Assembly (NCBI GenBank): GCA_009760855.2
Contig: WPIO01000121.1
Span: 891,001-955,000 of the forward strand
Origin: Cristatella mucedo
Taxonomy: Eukaryota; Bryozoa; Phylactolaemata; Cristatellidae
Length of the DNA: 64,000 nucleotides
Direction of reading: 5' to 3'
In this document: positions 10,665 through 22,307 of the stretch, piece by piece
How positions within the stretch are numbered: the stretch's first letter is position 1
Layout: each line of letters begins with the position of its first letter
Notes under the pieces: model-generated
What the model was told of the DNA's origin: nothing
Database searches by the model: none
Seen by the model: only the letters and a program-made list of their open reading frames with translations
Position numbers and translations under genes: made by a program

Positions 10665-10960
10665 CTTTCTAGACTCTTTAAAAGCATACCTATTAAGGAC
10701 AGCATTTAGTGGGTCCCCGTGATTCGTCCTTGATGTGCTTATGCGTGCTGACACTGTGCATGCTGCCACTAACCACATTTGCATGCTGACCCTGTGCATG
10801 TCACCCCTAACCATGTTATTCATTTTGTTTGTTTGTCAAGCATGATTTTACTCACTATTCAATTGCATTTCCCTTTGCAGCAAATGCAAAGCGCCCAGAG
10901 AGAGATTAAGTTCTTTGAGGGCACTTTATCAAGTGCATAATAATTATTATTATTACTTTA
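10665..10960 (+). mobile_element. L2-A LINE, 3' end
   Basis: The last 35 codons (..LFLDSLKAYLLRTAFSGSP, stop) are followed by the full 3' UTR and the tail 'gagattaagttctttgaggg', ending in (ATT)n. It is 5'-truncated. Confidence 0.85.
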
Positions 10961-11227
10961 TTACGCTGTAAAGGAAGTATAACGGTGCGCCAAGTAATGG
11001 CATGCATAATGTCAACAAAGGATAACATTTTAGAGGTAACTTTGGCGTAACTTTAGAGTAAATTTTGGTGCTTCTGGATCAACGTTTAGCATTAGTTTTT
11101 GTTAAGCGAAATCTCGTGGCGCAGAGACTCCGCTCTCTACCGTCTCATATGCAGAAAAGAAATCGTCTAAGCAGTCTGCAGGGGGGGGGGGCGTTACGTT
11201 GTGGAATCTATCAAAAAGCAACAGAGG

Positions 11228-12005
11228 AAAGGTTGTGGGCTGGATCGAGATACAAACGCACGGATGTTTCTTTATAGACTTTATTCGCGTGCGCGAGTTT
11301 CAGCGAAGTTTCACCCACGCGCTCCTCGAAAGCGCTCGGCACGACGCACGCGTGCGTACTGGAGCCCGCGCCGTATAACGAGAGCGCTCCGTTTAACGAG
11401 AGCGCTCCGTATGAGTAGAGCGCTCCTGCCGAGGAAGCAGCGAGCGGCGCCGTTTCGCGCTCCCGCCGGGGCCCCGTAGAAACCTCCGCGCGTGCTCGGA
11501 ACGCCGCTCTAGAGGAGACCCCTTTTGCACAAAAACTCCGGGAAAAAACGTTCCTACGTCGCCCCAAGCAAAACGGGAAGATGAGCCATCGACCGCGTGC
11601 GCGTGCGCGTACGACCGACCGTGTCAGTCGCGCACCGACCGCTGCAGGGGCTTCGACGCCTTGAACGACTTGGGCTATTCGCCCCCCCAGCCCTGCCTTA
11701 AATAAAGTTCTACGTGCGTGCAATCGGTGCTTCACGCGAAGCCATAAAATAGCCTGCAATGACCCTTAGCTACATAAATCTGACTAACCGTTCGTCTGCG
11801 AAGTCATAAAACCGTCCGGCTGCCAAAGCGCCGCTGATGCAGGGCCCGTGGGTGCCCGCTTTGTGGGCGTGTCACAGCAGTCACGTGGCTCCGCCCAGAC
11901 TGAGCCGTAAACCGTACACCGTAAATGCGATTCATCGCTCACATGCATGGCCATAAATAAATAAACCATAAACCAAAAACGAAAAACTATCAACCTCAAC
12001 CTAAG
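11228..12005. repeat. dispersed ~0.8-kb repeat, copy 2
   Basis: Second copy of the repeat at 3355-4170, with the same order of blocks and small indels. One example is a duplicated 'taacgagagcgctccgt' around 11377-11410. Homology runs from 'ctggatcgagat' to 'caacctcaac'. Confidence 0.75.
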
Positions 12006-12129
12006 GCGTAAACGTGCACATCCGATTAAAACCACCAGGCGGCGACTCATCAGAAAATCGTTCTCTGCCGCGTGGCGGCGATATGCAACAGTCACCGTCA
12101 CGCTGAGCGGCGGGTGCTAAAAAAAAAAT

Positions 12130-12475
<346 letters not shown>

Positions 12476-12960
12476 TGAGTGCGGCGCTCGTACTCACCGC
12501 TGCACTTGCGCATTAACTAAGTACAGCGACGAGGCGTTTGAACGAGCGAAAATCAACTCGGCGAGTCACGTGAGATAGTCACGTGAGATATCGCATTACA
12601 ATGCTTACCGACCTTTTTCTCTCGCGCCGTTCTCTGCGGTTCGCTTACCTGCGCGACCAACCGAGCTTAAGCTTTAAAGGTGGACAGCAATGGTGAGGTG
12701 AGGGCGCGCGCTTCGCTTGGAAGCGACGCGGAGCGTGGTGTCGTGGACTTTTCGCGGGTGCGTTGCCGTTGCTAGGGCGGAATATGAAAGTCGAAAGTCG
12801 AAAGCTTAGCTTCCGGCTTCGGTCGACCGGCTGCTAGAATGTATTGCATCATTTACGTCTCAAATTGAAGACGCACGCTCCACTTGTCTGTGTCAGATTT
12901 TCCTACGCCCCAAGTGGACTTTGCGCGCTTGTTTCTAGCGTGCACTCTGCGCGTGTGCGC
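12476..12960. other. unassigned, moderately GC-rich
   Basis: No coding exon or repeat family recognised. Contains 'gtcacgtgagata' twice near 12567-12590. Confidence 0.4.
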
Positions 12961-12964
12961 TCTG

Positions 12965-13312
12965 CCTACTTCTTGATGCAACGTATTTCCGTCAGTTACT
13001 CCATAAACGGGCGCAAAATCTAAGTGGGTGTCGCGCGGGAGAGTTTCATTTAGTGCCAGTCACGGCCGAAGTCGCTTTAGTGCGCTTGTCGTAGCCGACC
13101 AACTTTGTGTCGTGCAACGGAGAGGAAGCGAGAAGCATAGCCAGGGAGCAGTCAAAACACTGAGTGGCCGGACTGTAAGTAGCAGTAGCAGCTCATAGCG
13201 GCTGGAATGGGCATGTGCCACCGTCAGCAGCAAAAATCTATACAGCATGTCGTGGCGTAAGATTTGCTATCGGAGTAATTCTATCTCCACTGACCTGCAG
13301 AGCTGAGGCGCC
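12965..13312 (-). mobile_element. L2-B LINE, diverged 3' end (antisense)
   Basis: Aligns by eye with the other L2-B ends ('tccgtcagttactcc', 'gggagagttt', 'gtgcgcttgtcgtagcc') but with many more substitutions, so it is one of the older copies. No open frame remains. Confidence 0.65.
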
Positions 13313-13484
13313 GCCGGGCTTTCACATTATATCTATATTAATCCTGTTATTATTTTTTCAATTAAAAAAAAATACGATATGATCGCAGGGCTTTCGCATT
13401 TAATAATTCTATTCATGTTTTTTGAAATAGCAAAAAACAAAAATAAGAAAAATTATACGATCGCAGGGGGTTTCGCATGATGAT

Positions 13485-15440
13485 AACAACAATAATAATA
13501 ATGCATTTAATATAGCGCCCTCTGGGAACTCGATCTCTTTCTACATGCTTTACATATGCTGCCAAGGAAGCACGGTCGAATGGATAGTGTTATTTTGCTC
13601 GATAGAATAACATGGTTATGGGATGACATGCACAGGGTCAGCATATAAGTTGTTTAGTGGCAGGATGCACAGTGTCAGCACAGGGCAGGTGCACTTAAAG
13701 GAAAAATCACAGGGACACACATAGTCTTCGTACTTTTTTGGAGTTACAAACGGAGATTACGTTCCTTGGCCTTTGCTAGGATTGATTGGCACGATCTACA
13801 GTAGACTTCATACGCCAGTCGATGGACACTTAGTCCTGGCCTTTTGCATGCATTTTCAAGCTTGTGCTTAGGAGACCAGCTTGCACACTGTCTGTGGTAA
13901 ACCATAGGCCGCCTCGGCGAGGGCTCACAGTGTGAGCTAAGTCAGAGGTGCAAACTTGTCGAGCATGTCAGCCAGTGTCGTGTTGTAGAAATCTACCTAC
14001 GATGACAGGTCGGAAGGGGGACTGAGCAGCAGAGGCGAAGCAGATATTCTCGCACTGACAGCAACGATATCAAGTTCCTGAGATTTTGCGATTCACAGGT
14101 GATTTTAGATGAGGAGGAGGAGGAGGAGGGCACACACTATAGACTGAATGAGATCTGCACGTGGTCAGAGATAATCTGGATTTTTCAATAATTATGATGA
14201 CAAAGTGCGGCTGCATGAGAACATTTGATTGATTATGTGACCCCTGATGTGAGTAGGGCCCTGTACATGAGCCACAATTTACAATGAGTCATTTGGTGCA
14301 CGAAAATCAGTGCTGAAAGCGTCAGATAAGTTATCAAAATTAATGTTAAAATCGCCCATAATGAGAAAAGATCGATTTCTTGCACGCAGAATCGAAATGA
14401 GGTAAGAGAAATCTGAGATAAAGGAGGACTTTGTATCTGGTGGGCGAGATACTACTACCAAAAATGGTAACCAGTGGTCAGATGAAACCAAGACAATAGA
14501 TTTGAAAGACTGCTCTGGAGGTACTGCAAATGGCTTAAAGTGTCAGTTCGAGCGTGTGACAATAGTTATTCCATCTCCAGTTTTGATCGATCTTGGCGTG
14601 TGAAAGAACGAGAAACGGGGTTGCGTCTTTAATTGCCGGGCATTTTACTACTGACTGTAGCCAAGTTGTAATCAAGGCGAGCAAGTCGAGACCTTTTCTC
14701 AGAAATAAGGTCAATTATTACCACGGATTTATAGCACATTGAGCGAGAATGCAAAGAAAAGCGTTAAGTAGGGCCGTCGGAGTTATAACAGGCCGTGTGA
14801 CCGCTAATTTAGAGAGATTCACAGTAACAGTTGAAGGAGAACGCGCTGCTGAGTGGTTCAAGAAATTGCCAGGGAAACTAACCAAATGAGCGGTGTCTCA
14901 GCTCGCAGTCCCGGCCCAGCAGCGGCTCCGGAGCGTTTTTTGTTAATGGATAATTCGCGAATTTTCGCCACAGTCACAACATCTAGGAATGGATTTTAAC
15001 TACGATGAATAAGTGATAGTAGGTATAATACATAATAATAATAAATAATTAGATAAAATAAATAATAATAATAATATTAATAATAATAATAATAAATAAA
15101 ATAAATAGATAAAATAAATAATAATAATAATATTAATAATAATAATAATAGAATAAATAGAATAAGTGATAGTAGGTGTGCTCGATCGTAACAACCGTGC
15201 AGGTTAGTAGCCGCTGCCAGCGTGGGAGACCCAGCTGCTCGAAGCGATAAGATTTAGCATTTAGATGTCAATAGGCACGTAATTTCTTACGCTTTATGGT
15301 CAAACAAAAAACGATTCGCTTGTAATAGGCGTCTTAGCTGTATCGGTTTCCGTTTACGATATTCGCAAAAACTTCGGTTTTCGGAAGAACTCTGCAACGG
15401 TGATGGAACGCGAGCAAGCATGCTCGGTGTGCCGCGGGCG
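13485..15440 (-). mobile_element. L2-A LINE, antisense, RT region deleted
   Basis: The 3' tail lies at 13485-13730. After a junction the 5' half follows: the endonuclease domain, in which the frame 14491-14279 reads FLIMGDFNINFDN (the GDFN catalytic motif of APE-type endonucleases), and the 5' UTR up to about 15440. The entire RT is missing. The tract at 15000-15190 is an expanded (TTA)n microsatellite inside the element. 'ggtaaaccat' at 13902 is the intact counterpart of the site hit by an L2-B at 52060. Confidence 0.85.
15000..15190. repeat. (TTA)n microsatellite within L2-A
   Basis: TAA/TTA-type repeats flanked on both sides by 'aagtgatagtagg', so the tract arose by local duplication inside the old L2-A copy. 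Confidence 0.85.
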
Positions 15441-15687
15441 CACACAATAATTCTATTACTATTGATCGAAGTGATAAATAAAACAAGAATGGGAATAATA
15501 GATAGATTTAAAATAAAAACGATAGCGCGATCGCCCTAGGGCTTCCGCTCGCTTCGCTTCCCGCTTAGGCCCAGGCGTTGAGATCGCGACATCAGCTCGA
15601 TGCCGAGTATTTCTTGTGCCGCCCCCCCCCCCCGGCGACGCAGAAGACTCGTTTTACTGATGGATACGCCAGAAGCGTAAGGGCGAC

Positions 15688-15925
15688 ATGGAGAAATTTG
15701 ACTTTCAGCCTCGCGCTGACGGTTGCCAAGCAACTGCCGGCGGCGTTTCTACTTCTGCGCAGCTGACGATGGAGCGACAGAGCTCGAAAGGCACCATTGG
15801 CAACTCCTCAGCTACCGGCGGCGGCGGCGACAACCGGAAGCGGAGTCATTCCGAACTGAGCGCCTGCTGCGCGTCGTCAAGCGTAAGCGAACGGCCAGGC
15901 GGCGAAAGAAATGGCACGACGGCTG
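15688..15925 (+). CDS. small unrecognised gene, exon 1
   Basis: First coding exon of a small protein. Two in-frame ATGs exist (15688 and 15769). The second has the better Kozak context (A at -3, G at +4) and gives MERQSSKGTIGNSS, then a Gly run, NRKRSHSELS, and a Ser/Cys/Gly-rich stretch. The exon ends at a consensus donor (GGCTG|GTGAGT) in phase 1. The CpG-rich DNA before it (about 15540-15690) is a plausible promoter. Joined to 17312-17511 the reading frame is continuous and gives 118 aa (or 145 aa). I do not recognise the family; the basic, charged composition suggests a nuclear protein, as inference only. Confidence 0.5.
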
Positions 15926-16439
15926 GTGAGTTCTGCTGCTGCTGCTACGGCTGCGGCGGCGAGCGGATGGCGAGTTCGTTTGACGAGCATTGTGGGTAAT
16001 CGTCGCGTCAGAATGCGCAAACCGCCGCACGCGGCGAGGCTGCCAAAACCGTCCAGTCACCGGACCCCGGGTTCAAGACTGATTCGTTTAGCCTCTCCTT
16101 CGCGAGATACTTCGCATGACTAGTTCGTTTCATCTAGCCTCCTTTTTCGAGATATCGCGTGACCAGTTTGTTTCGTCTGCCAGTAATCCGGAAGCCTGCT
16201 ATTCCAAAACGACCCGTCTTTGGATGAGCGCTGCAGCAGTAGTGCCTCTTCTGTCCAGTAAAGTCTGCTTTCAGCTAGCGAACAGGGCCACAATCTGGGC
16301 CTGCTAAGACGAAAGTGCGAGACGCTAAGACTAGTTGGTTCGATGTCGCGTGACTTGTTCTCGCAACATCATAGTTAGGTTGCATCAGTTTCCCCGAGTC
16401 GCGACTTGAGGGCCCGAGCCGCAATGGCAATAAATGAAT

Positions 16440-17250
16440 AATAAATAATAAATAATAATGCAGCTGGTGCGTATCTCGGCGGTTCCTTTTGGTCCGTCAG
16501 TAAATGGCGTCGCTGCCGCATCAAACCACTCCCGACAGAGCTTCGCTGGCTATGCTATCGGAATTATAATCGAGCCTACAGATACAGATGAGCTCGCCTT
16601 ACACCAGCATCTTGACCTTTCACCAGCATCTTGACCTCTCCAAACTCCTCGCGTCTCCCGTGCGCTCTTACAGCACCCACCCTCTCATCCTCCTTCCGTC
16701 GCTCCGTCTTTTTGTCATCGCGCTACCCCTTGCACTAAATGGATACGAGGTATTTCGGCGATCTTCGAGGTCCCGACTTCGTAAGCACGGAGAATCTGGA
16801 ACTCTCTGGTACTCGCTTACCTGGTACTCTTACTCTGGTACTCTCTGGTACTCACTTCGGTCGCTGCCAGCAAATGATAGAAACCTCATCGCGGTCGTGG
16901 TCGCGGCCAAAGACCCCGTTCCAGCCAGCTTTTGCTTCGCCCAGCGGACTTGCCGTGGACACGCGCACTTTGCTTTGCTGCGCGCTCCTGAGCTCGATCC
17001 CTGCGCCCGAGTTCATCCTGCAAATGGCGGGCCTCCAGTAATGCCCACCACTGTTATTGGCGGCCCCCAGTGTCTTCTTGCTATCTTTAGCGTGCTGGCC
17101 CTAGTGATGGCACTCGTCTGCTCGCGCACTTGCGTCCGAGCTGATGTTACCGAGGCACCCATCGTTTACGCTTATACGTGAGGGTTTTATACAGAAAAAA
17201 CTCGTTTTATTATTATCATTATTATTGGTCTTTTTATTCTTTATGTACTT
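16440..17250. other. intron of the small gene; open frames not supported
   Basis: Contains a 197-aa and a 100-aa open frame overlapping on the plus strand (16588-17181, 16739-17041), neither with convincing splice borders or protein-like composition. Local repeats 'ggtactct' (16812-16853) inflate them. (TA)n lies at 17252-17283. Confidence 0.4.
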
Positions 17251-17252
17251 AT

Positions 17253-17287
<35 letters not shown>

Positions 17288-17311
17288 GTTACTATAACGG
17301 GACATTTGCAG

Positions 17312-17511
17312 AGGAAAAAACGGAGCACTTTGATGAAAGCGATGAAAATTGGCGAAAGCCCGCGGCGACTGGTACGACGCTGAAGTGGAGCAAAGGTACT
17401 CGAAAGTACTATAGTCCGGAAACGGACAGAAAAATGAGGAAACTCGACGACAAGGAACGCCGCGCAGCTCTGAAAAAAGTGAACAAGTGTCGTTTGCGGT
17501 CGGCGAATTAA
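17312..17511 (+). CDS. small unrecognised gene, terminal exon 2
   Basis: An acceptor (gacatttgcag) is followed by 2 + 198 nt ending in TAA. The two leading bases complete the codon left by exon 1 (G|AG). The peptide reads EKTEHFDESDENWRKP, TGTTLKWSKGTRKYYSPET, then DRKMRKLDDKERRAALKKV and ends CRLRSAN. Unlike the surrounding repeats it has balanced codon use, conserved-looking aromatic/basic residues and no low complexity. An AATAAA lies at 17885-17890. It has no ATG near its start, so ATG-based ORF searches would miss this frame. Extra exons within the 1386-bp intron cannot be excluded. Confidence 0.55.
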
Positions 17512-17592
17512 AGGAATACTCGGACTCGCTGTCGCAGGGGCCGGCGCGCCGCGGCTCGAGGTTTGAAGGCTTGGTAGAAATAACTGAGCAGC

Positions 17593-17715
17593 AGCGATTC
17601 TCAACGATTCACAGCGATTCAACGATTCTCAACGATTCACAGCGATTCAACGATTCTCAACGATTCACTGCGATTCAACGATTCTCAACGATTCACAGCG
17701 ATTCAAGGATTCACC
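17593..17715. repeat. ~28-bp minisatellite in the 3' UTR of the small gene
   Basis: About four copies of a unit built from 'aacgattcacagcgattc' and 'aacgattctc'. It sits between the stop codon at 17511 and the AATAAA at 17885. Confidence 0.9.
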
Positions 17716-17884
17716 GCGAAAGCGCTTTCTTGTCTCGCTGGTGCATTCTCTAATATACGCTTTCATTCCAACATTTGTGGGATTTTAGCTCGCGAGCGTT
17801 CGATCGAACTGGTAGTCTCAATCAGACGCACCATTTCCCAGTTGAAACATGACCAAGAAGTAGCAAATCGACAACTAAATATTG

Positions 17885-17890
17885 AATAAA
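17885..17890 (+). terminator. candidate polyadenylation signal
   Basis: AATAAA 374 bp beyond the stop of the small two-exon gene. Confidence 0.35.
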
Positions 17891-18007
17891 TTAACCTGTG
17901 TATAAGTGTATATGCCAGCACATGTGCATGCGAGTACAAGTGTACGTACCAGTATATGTATTTACAATAACAATATACTTGCATAAAGCCATCATATAAC
18001 TTAATCG

Positions 18008-18565
18008 TATTCAGGCGCTTATATGCTGTAAAGGAAGCATGATCGAACGGTTAGTGGTAGCATGCTCAATGTCATCAAGCATAACATTGTAAGAGGAGAC
18101 ATGAACAGGGTCAACATGCAAATATGGTTAGTGGCAGCGTGCATAATGTGAGCACGCGTAAACACGAAAAAGACGAGTCGCAGGTCCACTGCTGTGCCCA
18201 CAATATGCAGCTAACTTCTTTTTAAGTGTCAAGCCTTGAGGTGTCGTGACGTCAGTCGCGAGCGAGTTCCAGGCTCAGGTGCGCATTCAAAATAAAGGAG
18301 CAGTCGGCACTGTCTCCAAGGGACTTCAGGCTCATACGAGGCGTAGCTAAACGACTTGATTCATAAAAACAGGTGGTACGATGTCTAGTCGGCGGGGAGT
18401 AGGTCTAACAGTTAGGCTGGTGCCAGCGAACGAAGGGACCCAGAAGTGAGCGCCAGAATCTTCAAGTCAATTCGCTGCTCGACTAGGAGCCAGTGCAGCT
18501 GTCGGCAAGATAAGGGTGTGACGTGGAATCGGCAAAGGTCACGACAGACATGCATAGCCTATTTA
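18008..18565 (-). mobile_element. L2-A LINE, antisense 3' end
   Basis: Shows the 3' UTR signature ('gacatgaacagggtcaacatgcaaat', 'gtggcagcgtgca') and part of the C-terminal ORF, badly eroded. The extreme tail is partly lost. Confidence 0.75.
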
Positions 18566-18644
18566 CGTAAGTATACGACGAAATATACTGCATGCCACAT
18601 TTTAGCATGTATTTGATTCGCCCTTCTTTTCCGAAATTCGGGGT

Positions 18645-18669
18645 CATATATATATATATATATATACAC

Positions 18670-18701
<32 letters not shown>

Positions 18702-18812
18702 GTATATATATATATATATACGTATATATATATATATATATATATATACGTATATATATATATATATATACACGTATATTATATATATATATATATGTAT
18801 ATATATATCAGG
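18645..18812. repeat. (AT)n microsatellite
   Basis: TA repeats with periodic 'acgta' interruptions. The reading frames across it are artefacts. Confidence 0.95.
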
Positions 18813-19124
18813 AGAGAACATGCGAGTGTACATGGGAGGTATATATTCTTTTATGCTTCAATATTTCGCTAATAAACGTACCTGCTTTGAACGCCACCCA
18901 ACAAAGATTAATTGGTCGCCAAAATGTGCTCGATAAGCTTGTTTATCAATGTAAATAAATTCGACATTACGCGGTGTAGGAAAGCCCTTAAAATGGAGGA
19001 AGAAGATTATGGTTGAGATTTGAGATTGACGACGTTGATGCTGATATAACGGAGTTTTCACCAAATTTCAATCCTTCGTTATGAGCATGGAAGAGGGAGA
19101 GAGTGTCGTCAAAATTCCTGATGC

Positions 19125-19150
19125 AGAGGATAGAGATATCTCTATCCTCT
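19125..19150. repeat. 26-bp perfect palindrome
   Basis: AGAGGATAGAGAT followed immediately by its reverse complement. A further imperfect echo ('agatatcctctatatata') lies just downstream. Confidence 0.9.
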
Positions 19151-19324
19151 ATATAGATATCCTCTATATATATATCTATAGAGATATACTCGTGCCACTA
19201 TCTACAGAAGCGCGAGTGATTTTTACGTGTCTTGATATTGTTCAGTTCCTTAAGTTGCGAAATAAAAGTGTTTTTTCCCCCAAAAAAATTGGTTAAAAAA
19301 CTTGATTTGTGGGTCTCTATACAC

Positions 19325-19505
19325 GTAACATTTGGTTTACCGTACTTGCATGCTGACCTTGTGCATGTCACTCCTAACCATGTTATTCTTGTTGTTTATT
19401 GAGCATGCTACTACTAACCATTCAATTCGTGCTTTCTTTGCAGCCATTATAAAACGTATAGAAAGAGATTTAGTTCTCTGAGGGTGCTTTATCAAATGTA
19501 TTATT
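19325..19505 (+). mobile_element. L2-A LINE, 3' UTR and tail only
   Basis: Starts inside the 3' UTR ('cttgcatgctgaccttgtgc') and ends with 'ttctctgagggtgctttatc' and a degenerate TTATTTATA end. Confidence 0.8.
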
Positions 19506-19529
19506 TATAAATATATAAATACACACATA

Positions 19530-19546
19530 TGCATGCACGCACACAC

Positions 19547-19584
<38 letters not shown>

Positions 19585-19589
19585 GCACG

Positions 19590-19623
<34 letters not shown>

Positions 19624-19625
19624 AC
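19530..19625. repeat. (CA)n-(TA)n compound microsatellite
   Basis: Alternating purine-pyrimidine tract with embedded CGCGCG (19553-19561). Confidence 0.95.
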
Positions 19626-20135
19626 CGATCTAGTAACAAGAAATGTGTATCTAAATATACGATCGTCAAGCCTGTAAGTCATGCGTCTCAGTCGGTAAGT
19701 CTCGTGCGCCATGAGGCAAGTCAGACATGCATCTCATTCACGTGCCTCTGTCAAGACCCGGCGCTTGCTAGCTTATAAGACCAAAACATTTTTTGACATT
19801 GCAGACCTCAGAGAACTCAATGTCTTTCACTTTATATGTGCTGCTTGCTCAGTTACTTTCTGTTGAGCAGCCACAGCAGGAAGAGTCTAGGAACTAGTCT
19901 TTTTATTCTAAGGAATTCCTATCAAGCTGCTCGTATCGATAGACTGATCGCATCTTGACGGTGGAACGGCCTTGGTGCACGTCGCCGTTCTTGATAAACC
20001 CGTTGCCGCCGATGCGCGCCAAGGCGCGCTGGCGGCATACGGCAGCCATTTCTTCGGCGAGTCGTTTTGGAAAAAATAGGGATCCACACTGGAAGCCAAT
20101 AAGTCTCTACAGCTGATGATGATGGAAAATATGGC
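19626..20135. other. unassigned sequence
   Basis: No recognised repeat or exon. The open frame on the minus strand (20183-19908) lacks supporting signals. Confidence 0.35.
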
Positions 20136-20139
20136 CACA

Positions 20140-20320
20140 GGGATGAGGCCGTGATAGCCCAGGAGGAGGTGCTCGCTCTTCACGACCTTAAGTTCGTGGG
20201 TTCAAATCCTGCCCGGGTCGATCCCTTATTGCCAGCTGCAAGCGATGGTGACAGTCGCCAAGGCACTTTCGCCGCTATACAGATGAGGCAGTCAAATCAG
20301 ATAATATTGTTTTGGCCAAC
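20140..20320 (+). mobile_element. SINE1, copy 2
   Basis: A-box-like 'gatagcccaggaggaggtgc', B box 'gggttcaaatcctg', then 'ttattgccagctgcaagcg' and the end 'cagtcaaatcagata'. Confidence 0.75.
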
Positions 20321-20334
20321 AAATTCCAGACGTA

Positions 20335-20403
20335 CAGCCAGCTGTTGACACCTATTGACAGCTGTTGACACCTATTGACAGCTGTTGACACCTGTCACCA
20401 GGT
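20335..20403. repeat. 20-bp tandem repeat, 3 copies
   Basis: CAGCTGTTGACACCTATTGA repeated about three times directly after SINE1. Confidence 0.9.
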
Positions 20404-20479
20404 GTCTCTTTTCTGAAGGAAGCTTTGCGATGGCTACCGGTTGGTCGACGGATATAGACGCAAAATTCAGACCCCCACG

Positions 20480-20745
20480 ACTCATGGCTTGGTTCCGCCA
20501 TACCTAGCTGAACTGCTGCTCCAGTTTCAGCCTCCACAAGGTGCCGCCAGGTCTTCCACGGACAATCAATTAGTTATTCCACCCCTAGGTTAAAAATCAT
20601 TTGGCGACAGATGCTCTCAAAATATGCAGGTCCTATACTCTCTGGAACTCACTCCCACAGATGTTGCGCAACGTCGTCTGCTCTTCTGCTGCCGAATGTG
20701 GCTTTCCAGATACCGTCCTGGGCTGCTATTTCCGCGCTACGCATT
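20480..20745 (+). mobile_element. L2-B LINE, C-terminal fragment
   Basis: Corresponds to the block VPYLAELLLQFQP ... WNSLPQMLRN of L2-B with several substitutions. The tail is missing. Confidence 0.75.
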
Positions 20746-20825
20746 TTCCCCACTAGAAATCCCACAGGACCCGCCGCGGTAAATGGTCCGTGCAGAACAC
20801 GTGCGGCAATTGAAGACGAGGTTGA

Positions 20826-20925
20826 AGAAGAATTCCACCTCCTCCTTCTTCTTTTCCTCCTCCTCCTCCTTTCTCGTCTTCGCCTCCACATCCATCGTCT
20901 CCTTCTTCCTCATCATCCTCATCAT
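20826..20925. repeat. CTT/CCT-rich microsatellite
   Basis: Imperfect trinucleotide repeats (cctcctcctt, catcatcctc). They generate spurious E/K-rich and S-rich frames. Confidence 0.85.
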
Positions 20926-20929
20926 CATC

Positions 20930-21062
20930 CCTCTCATAGCCCAGCGGTCAAGCTGCTCGCCCTGACTAAGGTCAAGGCTGAAGTCGTGGGCTCGAGCCGC
21001 GAGGCATATGCGAAGCGCTGAGTAGAGATCAAGTTCTCTTGGGGCGCTATACAAATGAATTA
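20930..21062 (+). mobile_element. SINE2, copy 2
   Basis: 'atagcccagcggtcaagctgctcgccc', then the B-box region 'gtcgtgggctcgagccg', then the L2-A-like tail 'agagatcaagttctcttggg' and 'gcgctatacaaatgaatta'. Confidence 0.8.
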
Positions 21063-21066
21063 TATT

Positions 21067-21135
<69 letters not shown>

Positions 21136-21155
21136 TCTCTGTCTCTCTCTGTCGC
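21063..21155. repeat. (CT)n microsatellite
   Basis: Almost uninterrupted CT dinucleotides immediately downstream of SINE2. Confidence 0.95.
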
Positions 21156-22140
21156 GCTAGGCGGCGCGGCGAGAGCAGCAGGCCGCGGCAGCCAGCTGAG
21201 AGCGGCCGCCGGCCTGCTGCTGGCCCGCGCCGGCGGCCGCCGCACAATGGCAACGCCAGATATCTATTGTCCTCTGCAGCCTTGCGTTCTGCCGAAAGCG
21301 GTTCGTTCAGACGCTCGGGGGGGGGGGCGGGGCAGCTCGGCGGCTCGGCGGCTCGCGTTGCCGTCTAATCCTCGGGCTCGGCTAACGTGCTTCTTCACGC
21401 CTGCGCGCGCACCGAGAGCACTTCGCATTCTTCGTCACATCCGCCGCCGCCGTTGCCGTCTCCACATTCAAACGTCTCGCCGCGCGCGGCGTGGGTGCAA
21501 TCGACGCGCCCTCGAAGCGACGCGAGCACTCCGACCGCGTAGAGCGCGCGCGCTCCGAGGCCGCGACGTTTCGTAGGAAGCGACGAACGTGAGTACAAAA
21601 GTGGGCGGCAATTTCGCGCGGCGATTCGGAAAAGGCCAGGGCCGACGGCTCGAGGCCTCGGCCGTGCGTCCGCGCGTCGTCTCTTGGCGGTCGACGCTGG
21701 CGCAGCCGCCGCTGCCGCTACGGTTTGCCGCATACGCCCGGCAGAGTGCGCGTCGTCGTCGTCGGCGTCGTCGGCGTCGCTTACGTCGTATACATTGCAT
21801 ACGCGTACGTCGGCGTCGTGCTAGCGTGACATCTGGCGCAGCGCCGGAGTCACGTTTGCGGCCGCGCTGGCGCGACAGCGATGGCCGCCTCGCTAGCGTC
21901 GGATTCAACGCTGGTCGGGCACCCGCTTGACCTTTCCCTAGTTGTCTGACCTTTCCCTATGGGCTAGCGCGACGGGCGTAGCTGAGGTCTCCGACGGGGC
22001 CGTACCCTTCATTCAGCGGTTGAGCCGCGACCAGTTGGTAACCAGTGTGTAACAGCGAGCGACTACATCCGGGCTGAATAGGGACAGCAGCCTGCCCCGT
22101 GAGCTATTGCTTGTGAAATCAGTATATATCAGTGTATATT
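21156..22140. other. GC-rich, CpG-dense region without a secured gene
   Basis: Overlapping stop-poor frames occur on both strands (21468-21908 minus, 21589-21930 plus). No ATG-plus-donor or acceptor-plus-donor combination convinced me. 'gtcgtcgtcggcgtcgtcgg' near 21754 is a local trinucleotide repeat. It may be a CpG island. Confidence 0.4.
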
Positions 22141-22144
22141 TATC

Positions 22145-22165
22145 ATTTATCAGCATCACTCGTCG

Positions 22166-22223
<58 letters not shown>

Positions 22224-22270
22224 CATATATACATATATATATATTTATATATATATATATACATAAATAT

Positions 22271-22307
<37 letters not shown>

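Noticed and set aside
16588-17181. 197-aa plus-strand ORF with hydrophobic C-terminus
   Set aside because: No convincing acceptor or donor and overlapping competing frames. It lies in the intron of the two-exon gene and contains local GGTACTCT repeats.
20199-20212. Functional tRNA gene (B box 'gggttcaaatcctg')
   Set aside because: The surrounding sequence does not fold into a complete cloverleaf by eye, and the same unit recurs five times with a non-tRNA body. It is SINE1.
21468-21930. GC-rich ORFs of 113-173 aa on both strands
   Set aside because: Stop-poor CpG-rich DNA; no splice or start context distinguishes either strand.
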